Counted from the first letter of the stretch, positions 8,378 through 16,948 are shown. The stretch is DNA of 58,033 nt from an uncultured Bacteroides sp. (GCA_900553815.1 USEY01000012.1:1-58033), one strand, 5' to 3'. Notes: generated by a model from the letters alone, not told the origin. A program made the numbers and translations.

Positions 8378-8467
8378 AAGTCCACTCTAAAGTCTTTGTC
8401 TTGGCTGCAGAATGCTAACCATATTGCCCAGGATGGAGGCAATGAGACCAGACTTTAAAGTGGACTT
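8378..8467. repeat. 90-nt element with 18-bp inverted ends and an inner hairpin
   Basis: The arms at 8378-8395 and 8450-8467 (AAGTCCACTCTAAAGTCT and its complement) match at 17 of 18 positions around a 54-nt loop. Inside the loop a second pair, ATTGCC (8423-8428) and GGCAAT (8438-8443), forms a smaller hairpin. It lies 22 nt beyond the stop of the EF-G2-like gene. It could be a transcript 3' end structure, a small RNA or a miniature transposable element; no target duplication is evident. Confidence 0.6.
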
Positions 8468-8489
8468 GGCTTATGGCAAAAAACGAATG

Positions 8490-10646
8490 TTATTCTTCGG
8501 CCTGCTTAGCTTCAAATTCTTTAATCAACTTGTCTTGTACATCGCTCGGAACAAGTTCGTAGCTGGCAAACTTCATGATGAACGAAGCACGACCACCTGT
8601 CAGTGAGCTGAGGGCGGTAGAGTAAGACGACATTTCCTTCAATGGAACCTTGGCGCTCAGTTTCTCATATCCGGCTTCACTGCTCATACCCATAATCATG
8701 GCACGGCGTCCCTGTAGGTCACTCATCACATCACCCATCTTGTCCGACGGAACAAATACTTCTACGTCATAGATAGGTTCCAGAATCTTCGGACCGGCAT
8801 TCTTGAACGCCTCACTGAAGGCATTACGTCCGGCCAGCATGAATGAGATTTCGTTGGAGTCTACCGGGTGCATCTTGCCGTCGTAAACAATGACACGTAC
8901 ATCGCGGGCATACGAACCGGTCAGCGGCCCTTGTTCCATGCGCGACATGACACCTTTCAGGATGGCAGGCATGAAGCGTGCGTCAATGGCACCACCAACC
9001 ACGCAGTTGACGAATACCAGCTTGCCGCCCCATTCCAAAGGAATTTCTTCCGTGCCTTTTACGTTCATCTTGAACTCCTGGCCGTTGAATTTATAAGTAT
9101 CGGGTGCAGGCATGCCTTCATAGTAGGGCTCTACAATAAGGTGAACTTCACCGAACTGTCCGGCACCACCCGACTGCTTCTTGTGACGGTAGTCGGCACG
9201 GGCAGCTTTTGTGATGGTTTCACGGTAGGGGATACGTGGTTCCTCAAACTTGATTTGCAGCTTTTCATTGTTCTCCAGACGCCACTTCAGTGTGCGTAGG
9301 TGGAATTCACCCTGTCCGTGTACAATGGTCTGGCGCAATTCTTTTGACTGGTCGATGACCCAAGTCGGGTCTTCTTCGCGCATGCGGTTCAAGATAGACA
9401 TCATCTTTTCCGTATCAGCCTCATTCACCGGCTTGATGGCGCGAGAGTATTTCGAGTTAGGATATTTAATGAAGTTGAAGCGGTTTTCTGCGCCCTTACC
9501 GTTCAGCGTATTGCCAGTGTGTACGTCTTTCAGCTTCACGGTACAGCCTATGTCACCAGCTACCATTTCCTCGACCTTGATACGGTTGGCACCGGCACAG
9601 GCATAAATCTGTGCGATGCGTTCCTTCGAACCGCGGTCGGCATTGGTAAAGTCATCGCCTTCATGCACCTTTCCGCTCATTACCTTGAAATACTGTACAT
9701 CGCCGATGTGCGGTTCTACAGCCGTCTTGAAGAAATAAAGTGAAGTAGGTCCGTTGGCATCGGGTTTGATGATTTCGCCGCGTGTATTGTGCACCGGCGG
9801 CATTTCGTCTACAAACGGAACCACGTTGCCCAGGAACTCCATTAAACGGCGAACACCCATGTCCTTGCCTGCGCATACGCAGAATACCGGGAACATGCCG
9901 CGGCAAGCCAGACCTTTGCGGATACCTTCGCGCATTTCGTCTTCGGTCAGTGAGTCTTGTTCAAAGAATTTCTCCATCAGGCCTTCGTCGTGTTCGGCAG
10001 CTGCTTCTACCAGTGCCTTGTGCCATTCGGTAGCCTTTTCCATTTCCTCGGCAGGGACATCCTCGATAGTGGGTGCACCGCCTTCCGGTCCCCACGAATA
10101 TTTTTTCATCAGAAGTACATCAATCAACGAATTGAAACCGGGGCCGGTAGCCAGCGGATACTGAACAGGCACTACCTTCGAACCGTAGATGCTCCTCAGT
10201 TGCTCCAGCACCATGTCGTAGTCGCACTTCTCGCTGTCCAGCTGATTCACCAGGAAGATGACCGGTTTACCCAGTTTCTCCGTATAGCGGAAGTGGTTTT
10301 GTGTACCAACCTCTGGACCATACTGTCCGTTGAGCAGCAGGATGGCGGTATCGGTCACGTTGAGCGCCGTGATGGCTGCTCCCACAAAGTCGTCACTACC
10401 CGGGCAGTCGATGATATTCAGTTTCTTGCCGTTCCACTCCACATGGAAAACGGTGGAAAACACAGAATAGCCATATTCCTGCTCCACCGGGAAGTAATCG
10501 CTGACTGTATTCTTGGCAGTGATTCTGCCACGACGTTTTATAATACCACTCTCATAGAGCAGCGCTTCTGTGAGAGTGGTTTTACCCGAGCCGTCATTGC
10601 CAAGCAAAGCAATGTTCTTGATTTCATTCGTCTGATATACTTTCAT
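8490..10646 (-). CDS. fusA2: EF-G paralogue of the EF-G2 type with defective GTPase motifs
   Basis: A 718-residue translocation-factor homologue of full EF-G length. The P loop GNDGSGKTT (from residue 16) is intact, but switch regions deviate: EYGYSV (57-62) replaces the usual ERGITI, and DCPGSDD (80-86) has Ser84 where EF-G has the catalytic His of DTPGH. The guanine-specificity motif is NQLD rather than NKxD. This fits the EF-G2 paralogue of Bacteroides thetaiotaomicron, reported to support translation without GTP hydrolysis during carbon limitation and gut colonisation, under the regulator Cur. Domain IV is present (SGGAGQFGEV, GSYARDV), so ribosome translocation is plausible. Single gene with its own promoter. 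Confidence 0.88.
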   Translation of the reverse strand: MKVYQTNEIKNIALLGNDGSGKTTLTEALLYESGIIKRRGRITAKNTVSDYFPVEQEYGYSVFSTVFHVEWNGKKLNIIDCPGSDDFVGAAITALNVTDTAILLLNGQYGPEVGTQNHFRYTEKLGKPVIFLVNQLDSEKCDYDMVLEQLRSIYGSKVVPVQYPLATGPGFNSLIDVLLMKKYSWGPEGGAPTIEDVPAEEMEKATEWHKALVEAAAEHDEGLMEKFFEQDSLTEDEMREGIRKGLACRGMFPVFCVCAGKDMGVRRLMEFLGNVVPFVDEMPPVHNTRGEIIKPDANGPTSLYFFKTAVEPHIGDVQYFKVMSGKVHEGDDFTNADRGSKERIAQIYACAGANRIKVEEMVAGDIGCTVKLKDVHTGNTLNGKGAENRFNFIKYPNSKYSRAIKPVNEADTEKMMSILNRMREEDPTWVIDQSKELRQTIVHGQGEFHLRTLKWRLENNEKLQIKFEEPRIPYRETITKAARADYRHKKQSGGAGQFGEVHLIVEPYYEGMPAPDTYKFNGQEFKMNVKGTEEIPLEWGGKLVFVNCVVGGAIDARFMPAILKGVMSRMEQGPLTGSYARDVRVIVYDGKMHPVDSNEISFMLAGRNAFSEAFKNAGPKILEPIYDVEVFVPSDKMGDVMSDLQGRRAMIMGMSSEAGYEKLSAKVPLKEMSSYSTALSSLTGGRASFIMKFASYELVPSDVQDKLIKEFEAKQAEE

Positions 10647-10715
10647 GATATTATAGGTTTTATAAGTGAATACTTTGGCGTACTTCCAAACACGCCTTTA
10701 ACTATAAGTCGGGCG

Positions 10716-10746
10716 CAAATTAGACATTAATTGAAACAAAAGCAAT
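10716..10746 (-). promoter_or_regulatory. predicted promoter of the EF-G2 gene
   Basis: On the minus strand ATTG (10746-10743) precedes TAATTTG (10722-10716) by 20 nt, a near match to the Bacteroides -33/-7 pattern, with a start about 60 nt before the ATG. The 12-mer GGGCGCAAATTA (plus strand, 10711-10722) recurs at the same relative place before the hemerythrin gene (54513-54524). Confidence 0.5.
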
Positions 10747-11082
10747 AAAAGTGCGGCTGTTACTAAACTATGTTGTGCAGCATGTCATGGCATAAAATGC
10801 TGACAGCAGCCTTTTTCCTCCTCCTGACGGCTTGTGCAAAATACAAGAATAGTCTGGACGTGCCTGTTCGTATTGTCCCTGTTTTCCGTTATAAGCATGC
10901 TTTTCATGCTTCCTTTCTGCGCGATGATAGAATGAATGCTTCTTTCAGGTATGTACTATCTGGCTATAAAACAATGATTTGACTATGTTTTTATGCTCTA
11001 TGCTGTAAAAATCCTTTCTATTACTATCATTCTTTTGGCACGCCTTAATGTTAAATCTTATCCGACTAAAGAATTTTAACCG
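10747..11082. other. divergent gap between EF-G2 and fimbria operons
   Basis: I see no supportable gene. A 70-codon reading frame (10770-10982) has a lipobox-like LLLTAC segment but no recognisable mature domain, so it is not annotated as a gene. The remainder is A/T-rich and leads into the fimbria promoter. Confidence 0.4.
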
Positions 11083-11119
11083 TTTTTTTTTTTTGTTTGC
11101 ATCCGTTGACATATCTTTG
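11083..11119 (+). promoter_or_regulatory. fimbria operon promoter with a T12 tract
   Basis: TATCTTTG (11112-11119) fits the -7 box. Upstream lies an uninterrupted run of 12 T (11083-11094) ending in TTTG (11092-11095), only 16 nt from the -7 box instead of 19-20. A homopolymer here could change length by slippage and tune or switch transcription of the fimbria operon. The -7 box is convincing; phase variation is inference. Confidence 0.55.
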
Positions 11120-11174
11120 TCGCACTGATATGTGAACGGATAGAGTAAAAACGCTTAATCAATACATTCTATAA

Positions 11175-12353
11175 ATGATGCACTGTTTTAAATTAATCGG
11201 GGCTACGCTGGCCTTGGTGGCTGCTTCGTTGCAGGTGTGGGCATCACCCGGCGGCGAGACCGATACTTATACCAGCGAACAAGATACGGCCATTCTTTTC
11301 AGGTTCGTACCCGGCAATCGGATTTTCTATTCGCCCTACAGGGGGAATGACGAAGCTATTCGCCTTGCGGCGCAGTTGATTGAACGCCATCGGGCCGAAA
11401 TCGAGGCAGGTAAGGCCTACGTCCTGATACGCGGTTTCTGCGGCTCATTTCCTACCCGTCAGGAAAACCTGGCTGCGGCCAAAGAACGAAGCAACCACGT
11501 CAAGTCCTGGTTCATCGTCCATCATGGAATGAAGGAAGAATACTACCGCACCGGCAATTCCACCTATTCTTATAAAGGTATTAAAGACGTCGTGGCCCTC
11601 GTAGGGCTGCGCTACGCCGAGGGCTACGACCCCGAGGCCGCCCGTCGTGCCGAGCAAGCCCGTCGCGACAGCCTTGAACGCATGCGTGCCGACAGTCTGG
11701 CCGCCTTGGAGCTGCAACGTCAGGAGGCCGAACGGCAGGCACAGTTGCGTGCCGACAGCCTGCGGCAGGCCGAAGAGATGCGTAGGCGTCAGCAGGCCGA
11801 CAGTATGGCCGCCCTGCCTCGCCGCGTTTACGAGGCTACTCCCTGGTTCATCAAGAGCAACCTGCTCTACGACGCTGCGCTCATGCCTTCGCTCGAAGTG
11901 GAATACCGCTTCAACGACCGTTGGTCGGCTGCCGTGGAGGGCAACATGGCCTGGTGGCACAACAACGGCAAACATAAATACTATCAGTTGGCCACCATCC
12001 TGCCCGAGGTACGCTACTGGTTCCGTCCGCAGGGTGACCGCCGCGGACACTATGTGGGCCTCTTTGGCGGTGGCGGATGGTACGACCTTGAGAACGGTGG
12101 CACCGGCTACAAGGGCGAAGGCGGTATGGTGGGCCTGAGCTACGGCTACATGTTCCCCGTGGGCAAGTACTTTGCCTTCGAGGCAGGCATAGGGCTGGGA
12201 TTCATGACTACCGAATACGAAGAATACGAACCCATTGACGGACACTACGTCTATCAGCAGACCAGCCGCTTCAACTACTTTGGCCCGCTGAAACTGAAAT
12301 TCGCTTTCGTATGGAACATTGGCCGCTGGACGGAGAAAGGAGGCAAAAGATGA
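11175..12353 (+). CDS. DUF3575 outer-membrane protein of the fimbria operon
   Basis: A 392-residue exported protein: signal peptide (about 1-23), an OmpA-like domain (KAYVLIRGFCGSFPTRQ, AAAKERSNHVKSWF), a charged helical stretch of Arg/Ala/Asp/Glu/Gln-rich repeats (about 155-215, with ARRDSLERMRADSL), and a C-terminal beta barrel of the DUF3575 type starting FIKSNLLYDAALMPSLEVEY. Proteins of this kind head fimbrillin operons in Bacteroides and probably tie the fimbria assembly system to the outer membrane and peptidoglycan. It overlaps the next gene by 4 bases. Its codons are richer in G/C than those of rprXY. Confidence 0.8.
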   Translation: MMHCFKLIGATLALVAASLQVWASPGGETDTYTSEQDTAILFRFVPGNRIFYSPYRGNDEAIRLAAQLIERHRAEIEAGKAYVLIRGFCGSFPTRQENLAAAKERSNHVKSWFIVHHGMKEEYYRTGNSTYSYKGIKDVVALVGLRYAEGYDPEAARRAEQARRDSLERMRADSLAALELQRQEAERQAQLRADSLRQAEEMRRRQQADSMAALPRRVYEATPWFIKSNLLYDAALMPSLEVEYRFNDRWSAAVEGNMAWWHNNGKHKYYQLATILPEVRYWFRPQGDRRGHYVGLFGGGGWYDLENGGTGYKGEGGMVGLSYGYMFPVGKYFAFEAGIGLGFMTTEYEEYEPIDGHYVYQQTSRFNYFGPLKLKFAFVWNIGRWTEKGGKR

Positions 12354-13432
12354 AGACTATAATAATGAAGAACGAAGAACGCAGGGTGAAGAATTTGTTC
12401 GGCCGCCTGCTGCTGTCCGCACTGGTGGTGACCTCCCTGGCAGGATGCCGCAAGGACTTGTGCTACAACCACGATGAGCATGCCCTGAAAGTGCAGGCCG
12501 ACGTAGACCCCGAATGGATGCAGGAGTGGGAAAACCCCTATACGGGAGGCGAAATGCAGTTTGACTGGGCAGCCATCTGGGAAGAACAGGGATGGCCGCG
12601 CGAGTATGATGAGTTTCGCCCGGAAATAGCCGATGGCATCCGTTCCATTGTCTATACCGAAGGCGCCGAGCCTGCCGTAAGCAATCTTGAAAACTACGGC
12701 GGATTGATTTCCATGTCCGAGGGCGTGCACGCACTCCTCTTCTATAATAATGATACCGAGTATATCATATTCGACAATACGGACAACTCAGCTACGGCTA
12801 CGGCCAGTACCCGTACCCGTACACGTGGCGGATACACAGCCCCGCAAAATCACGAGGATGAGCGTACCATTACACCTCCCGACAATCTGTATGCCTCTTA
12901 CGTGCCTGCCTACCTGGCCGAGGAGTCGCTTACGCCCGACGGACTGCCCGTCACCATGTTTCCGCGTACCTATACGTACCTGATACGTTACCACATCACC
13001 TCAGGACTGCAATATGTGTCGCAGGCCAGGGGAGCTTTGGCCGGTATGGCCGAGCGGGTATATCTGAACGACGGACACACCGACGCTACGACGGCCACGC
13101 TGCTCTTCGACTGCAAGGTGGACGAAAAAGGATGTACTGCGGAGGTACTCTGTTTTGGCGTTCCCAATTTCGCTTACAAGACCAACGAATATACCGACGA
13201 CCCCGAGAAGATGCAATTCATGCTGAGGCTGGATGTGCTGCTGAAAAACGGCAAGCTGCTCACCTTCGATAGGGATATCAGCGAAGCCATGCGCTTGCAG
13301 CCACGTGGCGGCATCCTGGTGTTCAATGACATTGAAATTTCCGATGAGGACGGTATGGAAGGTGCTGGCGGATTCGACCCTGATGTAGACGATTGGGGAG
13401 ATGAGATTGACATTCCGCTGCCTATCAATTGA
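12350..13432 (+). CDS. DUF5119-type fimbria-associated lipoprotein
   Basis: A 360-residue lipoprotein (lipobox VVTSLAGC, Cys33) with the RKDLCYNH motif just after the lipobox, typical of DUF5119 proteins in Mfa/FimA-type operons. The mature part is beta-rich with an acidic C-terminus. It is likely an accessory, anchor or minor subunit of the pilus, exported as a lipoprotein. The start at 12350 forms an ATGA overlap with the DUF3575 stop, indicating coupled translation. Confidence 0.75.
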   Translation: MKTIIMKNEERRVKNLFGRLLLSALVVTSLAGCRKDLCYNHDEHALKVQADVDPEWMQEWENPYTGGEMQFDWAAIWEEQGWPREYDEFRPEIADGIRSIVYTEGAEPAVSNLENYGGLISMSEGVHALLFYNNDTEYIIFDNTDNSATATASTRTRTRGGYTAPQNHEDERTITPPDNLYASYVPAYLAEESLTPDGLPVTMFPRTYTYLIRYHITSGLQYVSQARGALAGMAERVYLNDGHTDATTATLLFDCKVDEKGCTAEVLCFGVPNFAYKTNEYTDDPEKMQFMLRLDVLLKNGKLLTFDRDISEAMRLQPRGGILVFNDIEISDEDGMEGAGGFDPDVDDWGDEIDIPLPIN

Positions 13433-13492
13433 GTTGTTTTTTGAATGACTATATACAATCAACTTTATGTTTTACTTTTAATTATTTTTATT

Positions 13493-14467
13493 ATGAAGAA
13501 AAGTTTATGGATGCTTGGTCTGGCTGTAGCAGCTATGACAAGCTGTACAAATGAGGAAGTGATGGAAGTGGCTCAGAACCGCGCCATCGGGTTCAATGCT
13601 TTTGTAAACAACAATACAAAGGCTATAACAGAGGTTACAAACCTGACCGGTTTCTATGTATTCGGTGAGTTTGGTGATGCTGAAGGTACGTATGGTACAC
13701 AGGTCTTCAAGAACGAGTCTGACAAGGCTATTCATTACTGGCAAGCCAGCAAGTACTATTCTTTCGGTGCTTATGCAAATGGTGATAACACTAAAATTGA
13801 CAATGCTACATTTGATGCAGCAACCGGAACTCTTACATTCCCTGAATATACACCGAATGATGCCAACGATTTGGTAGCAGCCGTTAAGAAATTGCAATCA
13901 AATGCTGATGTAACGGCTAATGCTCCTGTTGATTTGACTTTTGGTCACATGTTGAGCCAGGTTAAGTTTACATTCAAGACTACCGATGCCGATGCTTATA
14001 CTCTGAAGATTACTGAACTGAAGATTGAAGGTGCTGCGAGCCAGGCTACAGGTGTATACAATGGTACAGCTACTTGGAGCACAGTACAGAAAAATGATGG
14101 ATACGCTTATGCTGATATTGATGATGTAGCAAAAGCTGAGAAAAATTATACTGCTTCTGTTGACAGACTCGTTATTCCGCAAGCCAACACTAATGCGTTG
14201 AAGGTTACTTTCAAGGCAACTGTCAGCGGTTCAGGAATGGAAGAAAAGACTGCTACATTTACAGCTGATCTGGGTTATGCAGCAGATGGGGCTGCTGGTA
14301 CTACTGACAACACTTGGACACCGGGTTACCGCTATAACTATATTGCAACAATCAATGCTGATCAAATCGATCCGTCTCTTGAACACCAGAAGATTGAATT
14401 TACAACTTCTGTAACCGGTTGGGAAGATGCAGATAATACAGATAAGGGTGAATTGCCCAAAAATTAA
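13493..14467 (+). CDS. fimbrillin-family lipoprotein, probable major pilin
   Basis: A 324-residue Mfa-like/FimA-type subunit with a lipobox (AAMTSC, Cys18) and an N-terminal strand ending near R30/K43, where type V pilins are trimmed by an Arg/Lys protease so that strand exchange can drive assembly. Two beta domains follow, with LTFGHMLSQVKFTF typical of the family. The chosen start MKKSLWML (13493) gives a normal lipoprotein signal. Its base composition is more A/T-rich than its neighbours on both sides, as expected for a variable surface subunit. Major-pilin status is inferred from position and compactness. Confidence 0.8.
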   Translation: MKKSLWMLGLAVAAMTSCTNEEVMEVAQNRAIGFNAFVNNNTKAITEVTNLTGFYVFGEFGDAEGTYGTQVFKNESDKAIHYWQASKYYSFGAYANGDNTKIDNATFDAATGTLTFPEYTPNDANDLVAAVKKLQSNADVTANAPVDLTFGHMLSQVKFTFKTTDADAYTLKITELKIEGAASQATGVYNGTATWSTVQKNDGYAYADIDDVAKAEKNYTASVDRLVIPQANTNALKVTFKATVSGSGMEEKTATFTADLGYAADGAAGTTDNTWTPGYRYNYIATINADQIDPSLEHQKIEFTTSVTGWEDADNTDKGELPKN

Positions 14468-14497
14468 TCCTTAACCTGTTTTCAAACCCATAGGCCA

Positions 14498-14775
14498 TGC
14501 GGGCTTGACCGCCCGCACGGCCACCATGGGGCTTCAAGCCCCGGAGCGAACTTTGACATGTTGGGAGAATAAAGAACGTAGGGGCGTACCTCCGGTGCAT
14601 CCTCCTGTCGGACTGTCAGCCCGCACGTGGATAACGCTGATTTCGGATATAAATCTGTAACCATCAGTGTCGTCTGTGGTTTAAATCGTTATTTGGGTAG
14701 AAACCTTCTATCGCCTCGACGCTGATTTAGCATATAAGGCGGATAAAGAAATATAAACCCGCCTAATCCGCCTGC
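14498..14775. repeat. non-coding gap with REP-like palindromes
   Basis: After the pilin gene come G/C-rich palindromes: TGCGGGC/GCCCGCA (14498-14517) and GGGGCTTCAAGCCCC (14528-14542). Further on are related words such as GTGGATAACGCTGATTT and GGCGGATAA with their complements. No gene is supportable. The palindromes resemble repetitive extragenic palindromes and may end or stabilise the pilin transcript. Confidence 0.6.
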
Positions 14776-14892
14776 CTTAGTAGAGACGGGGCGTGCCCCG
14801 TCTTGAGAATGATTAGGTATTGAAACATCTGTTAATCAATGAATTCAAGGCGACTTGCATGCGGAGACGCGGCACGCCACGTCTCTACTAAG
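14776..14892. repeat. nested pair of REP-like hairpins with 13-bp outer arms
   Basis: CTTAGTAGAGACG (14776-14788) and its exact complement CGTCTCTACTAAG (14880-14892) enclose two smaller palindromes, AGACGGGGC/GCCCCGTCT (14784-14803) and GAGACG...CGTCTC (14864-14885). The unit resembles GTAGAGACG-type dispersed palindromes of other bacteria. Its size (117 nt) and closed arms suggest two copies in opposite orientation or a small mobile element. Confidence 0.65.
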
Positions 14893-15024
14893 ATTAGCAT
14901 TTATCCGCGTTAATCCGCGCGTTCCAAAAATCTTATCGCCCTCTCTTTGTTCCCCCAACCTGTCCTACGTTCTCTCCCCCGTGAAACTTGAGTTATTAAC
15001 CTAAAGAAAAAAGGAGAACGAACC

Positions 15025-15876
15025 ATGGCACAGCAACTGAAGTACACCTTCGACCTCAACCTGAAGGCTTATCCCAACGAACTGACACAGGACGTTGACA
15101 ACGACTACACCGTAAAGGTCAATACCCAAAGCACCCCTCTGACCCTCGACGACCTGGCCGCCTCGGTGGCCGCCCGCCTGGGCGAAGAAGTGGGTAAGGT
15201 GCGTAGCATCATCGAAGTATTCATGGACGAAGTGGCCTCGGCCGTGGCCAGCGGCTACTGCGTCAGCACCGATGCCTTCTATGCGCAGCCCATGGCCAGC
15301 GGCGTGGTGATGGAACACGAACTGTCGCAGCCCGTCGACCGCGAGCGCGTCCGCGTCTACGCCTCCTTCCGCCAAGGCCCCCTGGTGAAGGAATACCTGG
15401 GCAAGGCCAAGCTGCAACTCTTCCTGCAACCTGCCGTCACCGGCCCCTACATTGCCGGCATGACCAGCGCCTTCGTCGAAGAAACGGCTGCCGCCGACGG
15501 CGTCACCACCCGCGTGCCCCTGCCCATGGAGGCCGGCGAGATGTGCGTCATCACGGGCGACAACCTCAAGGTGGTGGGCAGCGACCCCTCGGTGGGCATC
15601 ACCCTGACCAAGGCCGACGCGCCCCAGACCACGTTCTTCATCCCTCCCAAGAAGATTTCGCCCAACACGCCCAAGAAGCTGCAATTCAACCTGCCGGCCG
15701 GCGTCACCGAAGGTGCCTGGCTGGTGAAGGTGACCACGCAATATGCGGGCAGCAAGTACGAGGTGAAAGAGCCCCGTTCGTTCACGCTTTCGACGCCCGT
15801 CTATGTGGGCACTGCCCCCGACGGCGGTGGTGGCGATGACGGCGGTGAAGAAGAGGGCGGCGGAAGCATGGGCTGA
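15025..15876 (+). CDS. HU-HIG / DUF4469 domain protein
   Basis: A 283-residue protein: the N-terminal half (about 1-130) resembles the HU-related HU-HIG fold (DLNLKAYPNELTQD, TLDDLAASVAARLG, RSIIEVFMDEVASAV), the second half (about 140-255) an immunoglobulin-like DUF4469 domain, and the tail is a Gly/Asp/Glu linker (GGGGDDGGEEEGGG). There is no signal peptide, so it should be cytoplasmic; DNA binding is possible but unproven for this group. A purine-rich AAAAAAGGAG stretch lies 8 nt before the ATG. It is very rich in C-ending codons, unlike adjacent fimbrillins, suggesting high expression or separate ancestry. Its place within the fimbria gene run is unexplained. Confidence 0.78.
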   Translation: MAQQLKYTFDLNLKAYPNELTQDVDNDYTVKVNTQSTPLTLDDLAASVAARLGEEVGKVRSIIEVFMDEVASAVASGYCVSTDAFYAQPMASGVVMEHELSQPVDRERVRVYASFRQGPLVKEYLGKAKLQLFLQPAVTGPYIAGMTSAFVEETAAADGVTTRVPLPMEAGEMCVITGDNLKVVGSDPSVGITLTKADAPQTTFFIPPKKISPNTPKKLQFNLPAGVTEGAWLVKVTTQYAGSKYEVKEPRSFTLSTPVYVGTAPDGGGGDDGGEEEGGGSMG

Positions 15877-15905
15877 CACACCGCGTCCTGCCGCCTGCCT
15901 GCATC

Positions 15906-16020
15906 GGTGAATAGCTATTCAGCAGGCAGGTGAATGGCTATTCATCGGACCGGTGAATAGGTATTCATCGGTCCGATGAATACCTATTTCGGGGACCCCG
16001 AAATAAATATTTTGACAAAT
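15906..16020. repeat. 23-nt phased array, word TGAATAGCTATTCA
   Basis: Five units begin at 15906, 15929, 15952, 15975 and 15998, exactly 23 nt apart. Each has a dyad of the form TGAATA(n2)TATTCA, fading in the last unit to GAAATAAATATTTTG. Between dyads lie CGGACC or CGGTCC spacers. The array ends about 16 nt before the fimbrillin start at 16036, so it would form most of that gene's leader. Confidence 0.85.
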
Positions 16021-16035
16021 CAACCAATAAACGAT

Positions 16036-16932
16036 ATGAAACTCATTTCTGTAAAGATAATTCTCGGCCTCTCAGGCCTGCTGCTGATGGCGGCCTGTAC
16101 CAACGAGCTGGTCGATAGTGCGGCCGATGGCGCCCGTGCCATCAGCTTTACGTCCGCGGCCGAGACGCGCGCGGCGGTAGAGGGGAACGCGCTGCCTGCC
16201 GACTTCAAGGTATGGGGCGGCTACGATGGCAACGCCGTCAATGTGTTCAACGGCGAAACCGTCCAATATCCCAACTGGACTTATACCGGCGGCACGCAGT
16301 ACTGGATTCCGGGTAAGACGTATAATTTCTACGGCATGTATCCGGCCAGCGTCAATGCTTCATGCGCCACGGACGGCACGCTGACCGTCAGCGACTTTGA
16401 TTGTTCCAAGACTGGCGCTGATGCGGTAGACCTGATGACAGCCAGCCAGACGGGAATTTCTTATGCAGCGGGGGTGACGCCGCAGCCGGTGTCTATGCAG
16501 TTCGGGCATGAGCTGGCGAGGGTGAATGTGGTGGCTACCGTGGAAGGTGGCGATGCCACAGTTACCAACATCACTTTTGCAGGTATGGCAACCAAGGGTG
16601 ATTACAGCAGCAGCACCGGCAGATGGAGCCCAACAACGCCGGGAAGCTTTACCAATTCAACCGCCCAAATCTTGAATACGGAAGGAGTTGATTTGTTGGG
16701 CGACATGCTGCTCATTCCGCAAGATGTGTCGGGTTTTACCGTTACGGTGGATTATACCATGGATGGTGAAGTACAACCTCAGAAAGTGATTACTTTACCA
16801 ACCACCATTTCTCAGTGGGACAAAGGAAAAAGCTATAAATATACCCTTGCCTTCAAAGGAAACAATATCATATTTACTGTCAATGTGGCTTCGTGGAACC
16901 ACTCGACAGGTGGCATCATTACAGTAGAATAA
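16036..16932 (+). CDS. fimbrillin-family lipoprotein
   Basis: A 298-residue Mfa-like/FimA-type subunit. Lipobox LLMAAC (Cys21); the probable processing site is after Arg45 (ETR followed by AAVEG). The core has the family pattern FGHELARVNVVA and a final beta strand INTO FTVNVASWNHSTGG-like sequence used for strand exchange. I chose the ATG at 16036 rather than one 60 bases upstream, which lies inside the repeat array. It is the first of three co-directional lipoprotein genes with short gaps (16 and 19 nt), probably minor or adaptor subunits. Confidence 0.8.
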   Translation: MKLISVKIILGLSGLLLMAACTNELVDSAADGARAISFTSAAETRAAVEGNALPADFKVWGGYDGNAVNVFNGETVQYPNWTYTGGTQYWIPGKTYNFYGMYPASVNASCATDGTLTVSDFDCSKTGADAVDLMTASQTGISYAAGVTPQPVSMQFGHELARVNVVATVEGGDATVTNITFAGMATKGDYSSSTGRWSPTTPGSFTNSTAQILNTEGVDLLGDMLLIPQDVSGFTVTVDYTMDGEVQPQKVITLPTTISQWDKGKSYKYTLAFKGNNIIFTVNVASWNHSTGGIITVE

Positions 16933-16948
16933 AATAGAACCTGACATT

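Noticed and set aside
10770..10982. 70-residue lipoprotein-like reading frame
   Set aside because: Only a hydrophobic stretch and a LTAC segment support it; the rest shows no domain, no promoter is visible and it lies in a promoter-rich gap. Possible but not supportable.
15001..15879. Long minus-strand reading frame opposite the HU-HIG gene
   Set aside because: The open antisense frame follows from the strong C-ending codon bias of the plus-strand gene; its His/Gly/Ala-rich product has no domain.
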